Shown here: piece after piece, positions 17,523 through 27,133 of the stretch
Layout: every line of letters starts with the position of its first letter
How positions within the stretch are numbered: position 1 is the stretch's first letter
Source of the DNA: Paenibacillus harenae DSM 16969
GTDB taxonomy: Bacteria > Bacillota > Bacilli > Paenibacillales > Paenibacillaceae
Reading direction: 5' to 3'
Assembly (NCBI RefSeq): GCF_000422465.1
Contig: NZ_AULV01000019.1
Coordinates: 62,001 to 126,000, forward strand
DNA length: 64,000 bases
Program-made: the position numbers and the translations under genes
The notes under the pieces: generated by a model
Seen by the model: only the letters and a program-made list of their open reading frames with translations
Databases searched by the model: none
What the model was told of the DNA's origin: nothing

Positions 17523-18574
17523 GCGGGCATGAGCAGCGGGTAGAGGGAACGATTACTAGACAGGGGACAACGGTGCTGAAGGAAGTATCCGTTTACGATG
17601 CGGTCGGCATGCGCTTGGCGCATGATTTAACCCGCATCATTCCCGGCCAGTTCAAGGGCCGTCTGTTTAAAAGAGGGCATGTCGTGACGGAAGCCGACAT
17701 TCCGAGCCTTCTCGATATCGGTAAAGAGCATATCTATATAATGGAGCTTGGGGAGAATGAGCTCCATGAGGATGATGCCGCCTTACGTATGGCTGAAGCA
17801 CTGCACGGCGAGAATTTGCAAATCTCGGAGCCGCACGAAGGCAAAGTCAGCATCAAATCGACGATATCAGGTTTGGCAACTGTAGATAAAGCGATTGTTG
17901 ATGCGATTAATGAATTGGGAGACATTGCGCTGGCCACGATCAAAACCAATTCGGTCGTGAAGCCGGGCGGGCAGCTAGCCGCCACCAGAGCCATTCCACT
18001 TGTCGTGGCGAAGTCGAAAGTCGAAGCCGTCCTACGGCTTGCAGCGGAATACCGCAGCGCGAATAATGGAACGTCGCCGATTCGCGTCCGGCCCTTCCGC
18101 AAGCTGCGGGTCGGATTGCTCACGACAGGCAGCGAAGTGTTTAACGGCCGAATCGAAGATAAATTTGGTCCGGCCGTCCGAAGCAAGCTGGAATCGATAG
18201 GCTCGGAGGTTGCCGAGCACCGGTTCGCCCCGGATGACCGACAAACAATTGTCAAGGAAATACACTATTTGCGTGATAAGCGGTATGATATGATACTAGT
18301 GACCGGCGGAATGTCGGTTGATCCCGACGACCGCACGCCGGGCGCGATTAAAGCGTCTGGAGCGGATATCGTAAGTTATGGAACACCAATGCTGCCGGGC
18401 TCAATGCTGCTTATCGGCTATCTAGACGGGGTGCCGATCATGGGCTTGCCGGGCTGTGTTATGCATGATCCCTACACATCCTTCGACGTCCTGCTGCCCC
18501 GCATTCTTGCAGGGGATACGATCGTCAGAGAAGATATTGTCAGCATGGGATACGGCGGATTATACGGCTGCTAG
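17519..18574 (+). CDS. Molybdopterin-binding protein, MoeA-related
   Basis: The C-terminal half (about residues 195-340) is a MoCF-binding domain: LLTTGSEVFNG, then ILVTGGMSVDPDDRTPGA and LPGCVMHDPYTSFDVLLPRIL. The N-terminal half (LAHDLTRIIPGQFKGRLFKRGH) differs from the MoeA domain that carries the SAMDGYA-type motif, and 351 residues is shorter than MoeA (about 400). It may therefore be a sensor or carrier for molybdopterin, or a divergent molybdotransferase acting after MogA. Coupling to the mogA-like gene supports a role in this cofactor. Confidence 0.75.
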   Translation: MSGHEQRVEGTITRQGTTVLKEVSVYDAVGMRLAHDLTRIIPGQFKGRLFKRGHVVTEADIPSLLDIGKEHIYIMELGENELHEDDAALRMAEALHGENLQISEPHEGKVSIKSTISGLATVDKAIVDAINELGDIALATIKTNSVVKPGGQLAATRAIPLVVAKSKVEAVLRLAAEYRSANNGTSPIRVRPFRKLRVGLLTTGSEVFNGRIEDKFGPAVRSKLESIGSEVAEHRFAPDDRQTIVKEIHYLRDKRYDMILVTGGMSVDPDDRTPGAIKASGADIVSYGTPMLPGSMLLIGYLDGVPIMGLPGCVMHDPYTSFDVLLPRILAGDTIVREDIVSMGYGGLYGC

Positions 18575-18607
18575 AGATTACGGAAGTTATTTAAGGAGGT
18601 AAACGAA

Positions 18608-18841
18608 ATGTCAGGTATAGGTGCAACGGGCATTATCCTGCTTGTGCTGGTCGCTCTGCTGCTGTTCGGTCCGAACAAGCTGCCGGAGCTTGGCCGCGCA
18701 TTCGGACGTACGCTGCGCGAGTTCAAATCCGGAGCGAGAGAGATGATGGATGACGACGACCGCAGAGATAAAGAAGCAAACCGCGTGGAGGTAAATCGCA
18801 CGGATAATAACGAGAAAGACAATAAGCGGCTTCCGGATTAA
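18608..18841 (+). CDS. tatA: Sec-independent translocase subunit TatA
   Basis: 77 residues: one N-terminal membrane helix (TGIILLVLVALLLFG), the FGP hinge, an amphipathic helix (KLPELGRAFGRTLREFKSG) and a charged tail. AAGGAGG is directly upstream of the ATG. With tatC it forms the minimal TatA-TatC pair of Gram-positive bacteria that exports folded proteins, often cofactor-bound ones such as molybdoenzymes, which fits the genes before it. Confidence 0.95.
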   Translation: MSGIGATGIILLVLVALLLFGPNKLPELGRAFGRTLREFKSGAREMMDDDDRRDKEANRVEVNRTDNNEKDNKRLPD

Positions 18842-18919
18842 TCGGGCCCGCTTTTTTCTTGACTATTGGTTGAATAGCGGGCATATAAAAATAAAAATGG
18901 CAGAGGAGGGGAAGAGGAA

Positions 18920-19741
18920 TTGAGAACGGAAGCAACTAACAAGCCGAAAGAGCAATCGCGCAAGCAGCTTATGCGCGAGGAAGGGCTGATGCCGATTTTA
19001 GAGCACCTGGGAGAGCTGCGGAAGCGGCTGGTTTTTGTCCTGATTGCCCTTGCGCTAGGCATCGTCGTCGGACTTATTCTCGCCCAGCCGGCCTATAATT
19101 TCCTCATGAGCCAGAAGCCGGCGAATACGATTTCCCTGCATACGTTCTCGCTTTGGGACGGAATCGGCATGTATATGAAATTTGCGTTTGTCATCTCGTT
19201 AATCGTGGCGCTGCCGGTTATCGCGTACCAGCTGTGGGCGTTCGTGAAGCCGGCTCTTCGCGAGAATGAGCAGCGTTCCACGCTAAAGTACGTGCCGTTC
19301 GCTCTTATTATGTTTTTAATCGGGCTGGCATTTTCGTATTTCGTTGTTTTTCCGCTTGCCTTTCATTTTACGAGATCGGTATCGCAGCATTTGAATTTGG
19401 AGGAAACGTTCGGAATCGCACAGTATTTTCAGTTTATGTTTAATCTGTTAATTCCGATTTCGCTCCTATTCGAACTGCCGCTTGTCATTATGTTTTTGAC
19501 AGCGATTCGCCTGGTTAATCCGAAGCGGCTGCGCAAAATGCGCCGTCTCGCTTATTTTATTATGATCTTTATCGGGGTATTAATTACGCCGCCCGATTTC
19601 ATATCCGACGTCCTCGTTGCTATACCATTGCTTTTGTTGTATGAGGTCAGCGTGTTCTTATCGGGAACGGTGCACAGAAAACAGCTGGCAGCGGACGAGA
19701 AGTGGGAAGCGGAGTACGGGGAGTCGTTAAATAAAGCATAA
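18920..19741 (+). CDS. tatC: Sec-independent translocase subunit TatC
   Basis: Receptor subunit for twin-arginine signal peptides, with six membrane helices. The cytosolic N-terminal motif ILEHLGELRKRL lies near residue 30, and the YQLWAFVKPALRENEQR segment near residue 105, as in the family. A TTG start with GGAAGAGGA upstream is used. The N-terminal extension before the core is basic and probably unstructured. 273 residues is normal. Confidence 0.94.
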   Translation: MRTEATNKPKEQSRKQLMREEGLMPILEHLGELRKRLVFVLIALALGIVVGLILAQPAYNFLMSQKPANTISLHTFSLWDGIGMYMKFAFVISLIVALPVIAYQLWAFVKPALRENEQRSTLKYVPFALIMFLIGLAFSYFVVFPLAFHFTRSVSQHLNLEETFGIAQYFQFMFNLLIPISLLFELPLVIMFLTAIRLVNPKRLRKMRRLAYFIMIFIGVLITPPDFISDVLVAIPLLLLYEVSVFLSGTVHRKQLAADEKWEAEYGESLNKA

Positions 19742-19747
19742 CCAAGG

Positions 19748-19772
19748 AAGAGACGGGCCGTCTCTTCTTTTT
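19748..19772 (+). terminator. Intrinsic terminator after tatC
   Basis: AAGAGACG (19748-19755) and CGTCTCTT (19759-19766) form an 8-bp stem with a three-base loop, followed by CTTTTTT. It separates the tat genes from the TetR-controlled unit. Confidence 0.85.
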
Positions 19773-19800
19773 TGTTTCATCGGCGGTTAACGATTGGTTG

Positions 19801-19859
19801 TTGACAAAAATCACGTGCAAGCATATGATTTAAACAGATGTTTTAAACATATGTTTAAA
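19801..19859 (+). promoter_or_regulatory. Sigma-A promoter with overlapping palindromic operator
   Basis: TTGACA (19801-19806) and TATGAT (19824-19829) are 17 bases apart. Immediately downstream is a perfect 18-base palindrome TTTAAACATATGTTTAAA (19842-19859), preceded by an overlapping imperfect copy TTTAAACAGATGTTTTAA (19829-19846). The position over the transcription start fits repression, most likely by the TetR protein encoded at 21119. Confidence 0.8.
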
Positions 19860-19881
19860 TAGAAAACGGGAGTGGAGTTCA

Positions 19882-21045
19882 ATGAAGAGTACCTTTCAGG
19901 CTTTTATGAAACGGCCGACCACCTGGGTTGGCATTATTACCGCATTAACGTTCCAGGTTATTTTCTCGGCAATCTGGATGACGGGCTATGACGGCGTAAC
20001 GGACCGTGTGGAGCAGCTTAGAATCGCCGTTGTGAACGAGGACCAGCAAATGGGACAGCAGATTGCGGCGAACCTGGTTCAAAATCTTCCGTTCGACATC
20101 CATGAAGAAAGCAGCATCGAATCGGCAAAGCGGCAGCTTAATGAACGCGAGCTTCAGATGGTTGTCCTCATTCCGACAGATTTCACTCAAAAGGCCGCGG
20201 CAGCGGATGGCACCGCTTCGATCCAATATATGATCAATGAGTCGAATCCGGCTCTGATCAAAAGCATCATGAGCGGCGCAGCGGCGCAGATGACGGCGGA
20301 GGTTAACCGCCAGGCGGTTGCCGGGGGCGTGCAGACGGTATTGGGAAGCATGAACATGCCGGCTGAGCAAGCTGCGGCTGCGGCCCAAGGGCTGGCGCAG
20401 CGCGTAACCTCGGATATTCAGTCGACAAATGTCGTAAACGGCATGAACAATCAAATGGTTCCGATGATGATGGTGCTTGCTTCCTATGTCGGGGCAATGA
20501 TTATGGGAATGAATTTTGAACAGTCGGCGATGGCGGTGAGCGGGGCAGGGAGCAGATGGCAGCGATTCGTTGTCAGAACCGTCATCAATGCCGGTGCAGC
20601 GGTACTTATCTCGTTAGTAGGCTCCTCCTTACTGGCATCGTTCGGCGGTCAAATGGAGCAGGGTTTCCTTCACCTGTGGCTGTTCCAATTGCTGTTCATG
20701 CTGACCTTCGTCTTTGTATCCCAAATGTTTTTGTATTTGTTCGGCATGGCCGGTATGCTGTTTAACATTATGGCGCTCTCGGCGCAGCTGGTCTCCTCCG
20801 GGGCGATCGTACCGCGCGAGCTTCTGTCCGACTTTTACATTACGCTTGGGGATGCGCTTCCCGCGACCTATGCCGTTGAAGGAAATATGAATATTTTATT
20901 CGGCGGCCCTGCTGTCGGCGCCGAAGCGCTGGCACTCGCGGTCATTGGGGTTATCGCGATTGCGGTTAGCGCGTTCGCTGTGGCGGTGAAACGGCATGCC
21001 GTTCAGGCTCAGCCGACAGCGGCGATTGCGAGCCATCGAAAATAG
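19882..21045 (+). CDS. YhgE/Pip-type membrane protein, ABC-2 permease-like
   Basis: One N-terminal membrane helix, a long extracytoplasmic region (about residues 40-195, with LRIAVVNEDQQMGQQIA) and five or so C-terminal helices. This is the layout of YhgE/Pip and ABC-2-type exporter permeases. GGGAGTGGAG precedes the ATG. No ATPase gene adjoins. It lies behind a palindromic operator and ahead of a TetR gene, a common pairing for drug- or lipid-responsive exporters. The substrate is unknown. Confidence 0.8.
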   Translation: MKSTFQAFMKRPTTWVGIITALTFQVIFSAIWMTGYDGVTDRVEQLRIAVVNEDQQMGQQIAANLVQNLPFDIHEESSIESAKRQLNERELQMVVLIPTDFTQKAAAADGTASIQYMINESNPALIKSIMSGAAAQMTAEVNRQAVAGGVQTVLGSMNMPAEQAAAAAQGLAQRVTSDIQSTNVVNGMNNQMVPMMMVLASYVGAMIMGMNFEQSAMAVSGAGSRWQRFVVRTVINAGAAVLISLVGSSLLASFGGQMEQGFLHLWLFQLLFMLTFVFVSQMFLYLFGMAGMLFNIMALSAQLVSSGAIVPRELLSDFYITLGDALPATYAVEGNMNILFGGPAVGAEALALAVIGVIAIAVSAFAVAVKRHAVQAQPTAAIASHRK

Positions 21046-21118
21046 GAGGGGAACCTCCTTGCAAATTGGAAGGTAATGCATCAGAATAAGAAAAAATAAG
21101 CATAGCTGGAGGAACGGG

Positions 21119-21709
21119 ATGTCAACAGGAGATGCGGATATAAAGATAAGAATACTGTTAGCGGCTAAGAAGCTGTTCGCCCAGTACGGCTTCGAGAAGA
21201 CGACCGTCCGGCAAATTTGCGAGGAAGCGGGCGCGAACGTCGCGCTTGTATCGTATCATTTCGGCGGAAAAGAGAATATGTTCGGCGCATTATTCGAAAC
21301 CTTCTTCCCGAATGGGCAGCTTGCGAAGGTTGATCCAACCCTTGATCCCGTCGCGGGAGTCAAGTTTATTATTCGGGAGGTAACGGCGTTTCGCAACAGG
21401 GACTATCAGCTTATAAGCATCATTCAGCAGGAAATTATAATGAATACCGAACGCATTCAAAAAATCCGCGAGCATGTGATGCCAACATGGAGACTGCTGA
21501 GACATTGGCTGGAGCTAGGGCGGGAGCAGGGGCTGTTCCATTACCGCTCTTTGGATACGACCTTAATGTCCGTCGTCGGCACGCTTCTGTTTCATCGGAA
21601 CACCGAGTATTGGGCGGTGCTTCTGAAGGAGGAGCCGCCTACGCTTGAAGCGATGACGGAGGAATTAACCTTCTTTATTTTAAATGCGCTGCAATACAAC
21701 GCGAAATAG
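21119..21709 (+). CDS. TetR/AcrR family transcriptional regulator
   Basis: N-terminal helix-turn-helix about residues 10-55 (ILLAAKKLFAQYGFEKTTVRQICEEAGANVALVSYHFGGKE), then a helical ligand-binding domain of ordinary size (196 residues). GGAGGAACGGG precedes the ATG. It lies 73 bases after the YhgE-like gene in one transcription unit, so it probably autoregulates through the palindrome at 19829-19859. Confidence 0.9.
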   Translation: MSTGDADIKIRILLAAKKLFAQYGFEKTTVRQICEEAGANVALVSYHFGGKENMFGALFETFFPNGQLAKVDPTLDPVAGVKFIIREVTAFRNRDYQLISIIQQEIIMNTERIQKIREHVMPTWRLLRHWLELGREQGLFHYRSLDTTLMSVVGTLLFHRNTEYWAVLLKEEPPTLEAMTEELTFFILNALQYNAK

Positions 21710-21714
21710 AAAAG

Positions 21715-21747
21715 AACCGTACGCGAGTCATTCGCCGTACGGTTTTT
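21715..21747 (+). terminator. Intrinsic terminator after the TetR gene
   Basis: AACCGTACG (21715-21723) pairs with CGTACGGTT (21736-21744), followed by a run of T. It closes the TetR unit. Confidence 0.85.
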
Positions 21748-21864
21748 TTACGGCTTGCGCCGTCAAATAGTCAAAATAGCGGTATAGGTCATCAAAATAC
21801 CGTTAAAGAAAAGGGAGAGGCTTTTTTTATAATAAGATAACTACTACAAAACGAGGTGAAGAAC

Positions 21865-22803
21865 ATGCATCCGCTACAACCTGCACCTGCTGCGGCAAAA
21901 CCTAAGCAAAAAATCAAAACCGGTTCCTTGCAAAAGAAAGAAACAATTGCCGGATTACTGTTCGTCAGCCCCATGCTGATCGGCGTATCGGTATTGACGC
22001 TCATTCCGATATTGGCAACGTTTATGCTATCGTTCGCGGATTGGAATTTCATAGCGGGCTTTAAGGATATGAAATGGGTAGGCCTTGCTAATTTCGAGCG
22101 CTTGTTCCAGGATGACGCATTCATGAAATCGCTCAAAAACAATGGCTATTTCCTGCTGACGGTTCCTATTTATATGGCATTCTCGATGTTTCTGGCCGTT
22201 GTGATCGATAAGCATGTATATATGAAAGGTTATTTCAAGGTAGCCTATTTCATGCCGTATATCTCAAGCATCGTAGCGGTTGCCATCGTATGGCAGGTGC
22301 TTTTCCACCCGTCGGCCGGTCCGGTTAACCAGCTGCTTATGTCGCTTGGCATCGAGAATCCGCCGAAATGGATCGCAGATCCGAAGTATGCGCTGCCGTC
22401 TCTTATGATGATTTCGATATGGACCGCCATCGGTTTTAACATGATCGTCTATATCGCCGCCCTGCAATCGATTCCGCGCGATTTGTATGAAGCGGCTGAC
22501 ATCGATGGCGCGAACAATTGGGTGAAGTTCAAAAGCATCACGTTCCCGCAGCTGTCATCGACATCGTTCTTTCTGCTTATTACGGGCATTATTTCAACCT
22601 TTAAGGTATTTGATTTAATTGCGATATTAACGAAAGGCGGGCCGATCTCCTCGACCAGCATGATCGTCTGGTATTTGTACGACACCGCATTCGTAAATTT
22701 GAAAATCGGATACGCCTCTTCGATGGCCGTTATACTGTTCGCTTGCGTTATGTTTATTACGCTGCTGCAATGGATCGGGCAGAAGAAGTGGGTCAACTAT
22801 TGA
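21865..22803 (+). CDS. Sugar ABC transporter permease (MalF type)
   Basis: Six-helix inner-membrane subunit of a CUT1-type carbohydrate importer. The EAA loop is seen as YEAADIDGANNWVKFKSITFPQLS near residue 210. GAGGTG (21853-21858) is 6 bases before the ATG at 21865; the in-frame GTG at 21856 overlaps that site and is rejected. It leads a permease-permease-binding protein unit. No ATPase is encoded here; importers of this group often share an MsmX-type ATPase encoded elsewhere. Confidence 0.92.
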   Translation: MHPLQPAPAAAKPKQKIKTGSLQKKETIAGLLFVSPMLIGVSVLTLIPILATFMLSFADWNFIAGFKDMKWVGLANFERLFQDDAFMKSLKNNGYFLLTVPIYMAFSMFLAVVIDKHVYMKGYFKVAYFMPYISSIVAVAIVWQVLFHPSAGPVNQLLMSLGIENPPKWIADPKYALPSLMMISIWTAIGFNMIVYIAALQSIPRDLYEAADIDGANNWVKFKSITFPQLSSTSFFLLITGIISTFKVFDLIAILTKGGPISSTSMIVWYLYDTAFVNLKIGYASSMAVILFACVMFITLLQWIGQKKWVNY

Positions 22804-22816
22804 GAGGGGAGCGATT

Positions 22817-23659
22817 ATGATGACAGTCAATAAACTTGAGCGCCTCAGAAAAGGAGTCATTACCATTCTCATGCTTGCGGTCAGTATCCTGTTCCTGCTG
22901 CCGTTCATCTGGATGCTGTCGGCCTCTTTCAAGATCGAAGCGGACGTATTTACCTATCCGATTCAATGGATCCCGACGAAATGGCATATGATCGAGAATT
23001 ATACGGAGGTCTGGGTTGGCAAATTTCCATTCTACAAATATTATTGGAATACGGTTAAAGTAACGATACTCACAACAACGGCATCGGCGTTCGTATCGGC
23101 GCTTGCCGCCTACGGTTTCTCGAAAATCAACTTTGGCGCCGGCAAATATTTGTTTATGATCGTGCTTGCGACCTACATGATTCCGCAGCAGGCAATACTT
23201 GTTCCGCAGTTCATTCTGTACCGCTCGATCGGTTTTTTCGATAGCCATCTTGGTCTCATCTTGCTAAGCAGCTTCAGCGTTCTCGGCACGTTCATGCTGC
23301 GGCAATTTTTTATGGGCGTTCATAATGAATATATTGAATCCGCAAAAATAGACGGAGCAGGCCATTGGCGAATTTTTTGGAAAATCGCGTTTCCGCTCGT
23401 TCGTCCCGCCGTCGCAACCTATGCCATCCTGCGGTTTATATGGACGTGGAACGATTATCAAAATCCGCTCATTTTCCTACGGACGGATAAACTGTATACG
23501 ATTCAGCTTGCGATGCAAAAGTTTAGTACGATTAACGGCGAATTCTATTCGCTCATAATGGCTGCTGCTGTATCGGCTATTTTACCGCTGCTGATCGTGT
23601 TTATTATCGGGCAGAAGAGTGTGATTGAAGGCATCGCGCTTGGGGGGGTAAAGGGCTAG
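22817..23659 (+). CDS. Sugar ABC transporter permease (MalG type)
   Basis: Second membrane subunit of the same importer, with six predicted helices. The EAA loop is YIESAKIDGAGHWRIFWKIAFPLVRPA near residue 175. AGGGGAG precedes the ATG, 13 bases after the first permease. 280 residues is typical. Confidence 0.92.
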   Translation: MMTVNKLERLRKGVITILMLAVSILFLLPFIWMLSASFKIEADVFTYPIQWIPTKWHMIENYTEVWVGKFPFYKYYWNTVKVTILTTTASAFVSALAAYGFSKINFGAGKYLFMIVLATYMIPQQAILVPQFILYRSIGFFDSHLGLILLSSFSVLGTFMLRQFFMGVHNEYIESAKIDGAGHWRIFWKIAFPLVRPAVATYAILRFIWTWNDYQNPLIFLRTDKLYTIQLAMQKFSTINGEFYSLIMAAAVSAILPLLIVFIIGQKSVIEGIALGGVKG

Positions 23660-23792
23660 TTCGGGCATCCGCTGCCGGATGAGAAGTAAAAATAATCGTA
23701 ATTGTAGTCAATATTGGAGTATGGATGGGCTTGGCGGTGTTGCTACAATGAGATCGGGAAAGCGCATACACCATCATTTGAGGAGGGTTTAG

Positions 23793-25199
23793 ATGTACAA
23801 ACAGATGAAATTATTATTATTGGTTACGTTGTCCGTTATTATGGTTTTGACCGGTTGCGCAAGCAGTGGAGGGAGTAAAGAAGGGGCTGCCGATCAAGGA
23901 GCAGGCGAAAATACAGAGAATAAGGCTAATGCGACGGACGAAGCCAAGCCCGTGTCGATTAAGCTCCATACGTTCGGCAACGAAGCGAATTATAACTGGG
24001 AAAAGACGGTTGCGGCCTTTCATGAGAAATTTCCGCATATTAACGTCGAGGTTATCGTACTGAGCGAGAAAGGAGATACGCAGGAAGCGCTGCAAAAGCT
24101 TGATTTGGCTGCTTCCTCCAGCGAGCAAATGGACGTTCTCATGTTCAGCGACCCGGCAAGCTACGCGCAGCGCGTAGGACTCGGCATGGTTGCCAAGCTG
24201 GATGAGTTTATCGCCAAGGATGGCTTCAAGGTAGCGGATGACTACAAAGTGGACACAACGCTAAATGGAAGTATCTACGCGTTGCCTGGGAAATTCAACC
24301 CATGGTACATCCTGCTGAACAAAACGCATTTAGCGGAGGCTGACTTGGAGGTGCCGACGGATTGGACATGGGACGACTTCACTTCCTATGCCAAAAAGCT
24401 GACAACCGGCGAAGGCGCCTCGAAACGTTACGGAACCTATTTCCACGGTCCGCAAAACGGCGGATGGATGGAGTTCGTGAAGCTGGCGCTCGCTAATCAA
24501 GCGGACAATAGCGAGTTTCTGAAAGCGGACGGAACATCCAATCTGGACAACCCGTTATTCCGCAAAACGTTGGAGCTTCGCCTGCAAATGGAGAAGCAGG
24601 ACCAATCGGCTACGCCGTATACGGATATGATTTCGCAAAAGCTTCATTACCGCAACCAGTTCTTCAATCAGGCGGTAAGCATGGTCATGATCGGAAGCTG
24701 GATGAACACTGAGCTTGGAGGCACAGAGCAATTCCCGCTTAACTTTGAGGTAGCCGTGGCTCCGATCCCGAAAAACAATGCGGGAGACGAAGGCGGCTAT
24801 ACCATGGTGACGACCGATTATGTCGCGGTAGCCGAAAACTCCAAAAACAAAGAGGCGGCCTATACGTTTGTCCGCTGGTATACGACGGAAGGGCAAATTG
24901 CGCAGGGCAAAAATATTCCGGCATGGAACGGCGTGGACGATTCGCAGCTTACATCGATTATCGACACGATCCTGAGCGGAACCCAAAATCCGGAGAAGGT
25001 GGACAAAGCTTCGCTGCTTCATGTTCTATCGAATGCGAAGTCTTCCAAAATCATTCCGCCCGTTACGTATCAATCGGAGATGTATAAGGTAATCAACGAG
25101 GAATACGAGAAGCTTATCTTCGATCAGCAGGATATCGACAAAACGATTGCCGCAACGCAAGAGAGGGTACAAGAAATTATTGACGCCAATAAAAAATAA
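23793..25199 (+). CDS. Extracellular solute-binding lipoprotein for sugars
   Basis: The signal peptide ends in a lipobox (LTGC, Cys near residue 22), followed by a Ser/Gly/Glu-rich linker and a family 1 solute-binding fold (about residues 55-468, with IKLHTFGNEANYNW and the late TYTFVRWYTTEGQIAQGKN). It delivers a sugar to the two permeases upstream. GGAGGG precedes the ATG. The ligand is not known; the neighbouring GH88 and heparinase-like genes suggest an unsaturated uronic-acid oligosaccharide. Confidence 0.92.
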   Translation: MYKQMKLLLLVTLSVIMVLTGCASSGGSKEGAADQGAGENTENKANATDEAKPVSIKLHTFGNEANYNWEKTVAAFHEKFPHINVEVIVLSEKGDTQEALQKLDLAASSSEQMDVLMFSDPASYAQRVGLGMVAKLDEFIAKDGFKVADDYKVDTTLNGSIYALPGKFNPWYILLNKTHLAEADLEVPTDWTWDDFTSYAKKLTTGEGASKRYGTYFHGPQNGGWMEFVKLALANQADNSEFLKADGTSNLDNPLFRKTLELRLQMEKQDQSATPYTDMISQKLHYRNQFFNQAVSMVMIGSWMNTELGGTEQFPLNFEVAVAPIPKNNAGDEGGYTMVTTDYVAVAENSKNKEAAYTFVRWYTTEGQIAQGKNIPAWNGVDDSQLTSIIDTILSGTQNPEKVDKASLLHVLSNAKSSKIIPPVTYQSEMYKVINEEYEKLIFDQQDIDKTIAATQERVQEIIDANKK

Positions 25200-25233
25200 T
25201 CGGTTATAATGAATAAAGATAGGAAGCGATAGC

Positions 25234-25267
25234 AAGGGGTGCAGCATTTTATCTGCGCTCCTTTTTT
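25234..25267 (+). terminator. Intrinsic terminator after the binding-protein gene
   Basis: AAGGGGTGCAG pairs imperfectly with CTGCGCTCCTT, followed by a T run to 25267. It separates the importer from the two-component genes, which would allow different expression levels. Confidence 0.7.
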
Positions 25268-25303
25268 ACAATTAAATGCATCTATGGGCAGGGAGGCAGA
25301 CCT

Positions 25304-27133
25304 ATGGCAGTCGGTTCTAAATCACTAATATGGCCAAGGTCCTTTCGCTTTAAGCTGATGCTGACCTCGATTTTATGCATACTGCTTCCTGCCCTCATTA
25401 CGCTGTCCGTCTATAATACGATGACGAAGGCTGCCGTGAAAGAGGAGGCGGTTTCGCAATCCCAGCAAAAGCTTAAGCTCGTAGACGGATATGTGACAAA
25501 TCTATTCAAGCATATGCTCTATATAGCAAACAGCGTGCAGATTGATTCCGAAATAAATGTCATTTTGAAGGCGATAGCGGCAGGCAAGACCTATGGGGGA
25601 CCGAATGCTGAATATGAACGTTACATGGATCGCGCCAAAATAACGGGGAAAATTGACGATATGAAGCTGCTTAGTTTGGATGAAGTCTACTATGTCTCCA
25701 TCCTGCTGAAGGATGGTACGAGCTTTGCGAATTATCCGCTCGATGAATATAATCCCAATTTCTTTCGCGAGGAAGCTTGGTTCGGGAAGTTGGATTCTCT
25801 TAAAGGACTGCAATCGGCATGGATCGAGACAACGCCGACCGTTTTTGTCAGCGAAAAGCGGATAAGCCCGCACCAAATTTCGATTGCGCGGACGCTGCGC
25901 GGAAGAGGACTCACACCCTACGGCTATGTCATTGTCACCATACCGGAAAATCTGGTGAACGATATTTTTAAAAGGCTGGTTGCGGATCAGGAAACAATGC
26001 TTCTGGATGGGGACGGCATTATTCTATCCCATCCCGATCACGCGAGAATCGGTGAAAAATTCCCGTATGCTGCCGAGGCGAAGCGGCAAAAGGATCCCCA
26101 TATCTTACAGGTCGGCGGCGAGGATTACATGATCTCCTCCCTCAAGCAGTCGCCTACCGGCTGGGAGCTGGTCTCATTAACGCCTTACAAAAAAGCGGTG
26201 TTTAAGCTCAATTCGATTTTTAACCGCGTATTTATGTTTCAGTTGTTTTCGTTTTGCGTTTTTCTGCTCTTATTCGTTTATTTAATCGGTACGATTACGA
26301 GACCGCTCGTAAGATTGGGTAGAGTGGCCGAAACGGTGCAGCGCGGCAATTTGGAGGTTCGCTCCAATATCAGAGGGACAGATGAGATCGGTTATCTGGG
26401 CGAATCGTTTGATCATATGCTGGACCGGGTGAAAAAAATGATCGCCGAAACGACGTTGACCCAGACGCGAAAGCGCAAGGCGGAGCTGGCGATGCTGCAA
26501 GCTCAAATCAATCCCCATTTTTTGTTTAACGTACTCAATTCAATCCGAATGAAGGTCATGCGGAAGGGAGATCTAGACAGCGCGGAGATGATCAGCTCGT
26601 TATCCAAGCTGCTGCGCATGACGATTAGTCAGGATAAAGGCACGATTCCGCTGCATGAAGAGATAGATACCGTTGTAGAATATGTGAAGCTGATGAATAT
26701 GAGACAGAAGGAAGAGGCATGGCTGCAGCTTGATTTGTCCAGGGATACGTTAATGACGGCTGTCCCTCGCTTTTTCCTGCAGCCCGTGATCGAGAACGCG
26801 CTCATTCACGGATTAAGCCAAAGATCCGGAACGATTCATATCAGCTCCGTAGATGGCGGAAATTTTATCATCATTACCGTGAGGGATGACGGACAAGGGA
26901 TGGACGCGGGGACGCTGGAAATGTTAAGACGAAAACTGATTGATGCTGCTGCAAGGGAAGAGGGAAACAAGCCGGCCGGCGGCAAGTTTTCAAGCATTGG
27001 TCTTTCCAACGTGTTCGAGAGAATGACGATGACGTATGGGGAAGCATTCACGATGGATGTCAGCAGCGATTCGGCGATCGGCACCTTAGTTACGATGCAT
27101 ATACCGAAAAGGGAGGTGGGCGAAATTGTATAA
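25304..27133 (+). CDS. Sensor histidine kinase, YesM type
   Basis: Two membrane helices (about residues 18-38 and 297-320) flank an extracellular Cache-like domain. A HAMP linker (about 320-372) and a His_kinase domain follow, with phosphoacceptor His405 in QINPHFLFN. The HATPase domain carries ENALIHG, DDGQGM and GLSNVFERM. This kinase family is usually encoded beside sugar importers and signals to an AraC-type regulator. It overlaps the regulator gene by 8 bases. Confidence 0.93.
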   Translation: MAVGSKSLIWPRSFRFKLMLTSILCILLPALITLSVYNTMTKAAVKEEAVSQSQQKLKLVDGYVTNLFKHMLYIANSVQIDSEINVILKAIAAGKTYGGPNAEYERYMDRAKITGKIDDMKLLSLDEVYYVSILLKDGTSFANYPLDEYNPNFFREEAWFGKLDSLKGLQSAWIETTPTVFVSEKRISPHQISIARTLRGRGLTPYGYVIVTIPENLVNDIFKRLVADQETMLLDGDGIILSHPDHARIGEKFPYAAEAKRQKDPHILQVGGEDYMISSLKQSPTGWELVSLTPYKKAVFKLNSIFNRVFMFQLFSFCVFLLLFVYLIGTITRPLVRLGRVAETVQRGNLEVRSNIRGTDEIGYLGESFDHMLDRVKKMIAETTLTQTRKRKAELAMLQAQINPHFLFNVLNSIRMKVMRKGDLDSAEMISSLSKLLRMTISQDKGTIPLHEEIDTVVEYVKLMNMRQKEEAWLQLDLSRDTLMTAVPRFFLQPVIENALIHGLSQRSGTIHISSVDGGNFIIITVRDDGQGMDAGTLEMLRRKLIDAAAREEGNKPAGGKFSSIGLSNVFERMTMTYGEAFTMDVSSDSAIGTLVTMHIPKREVGEIV

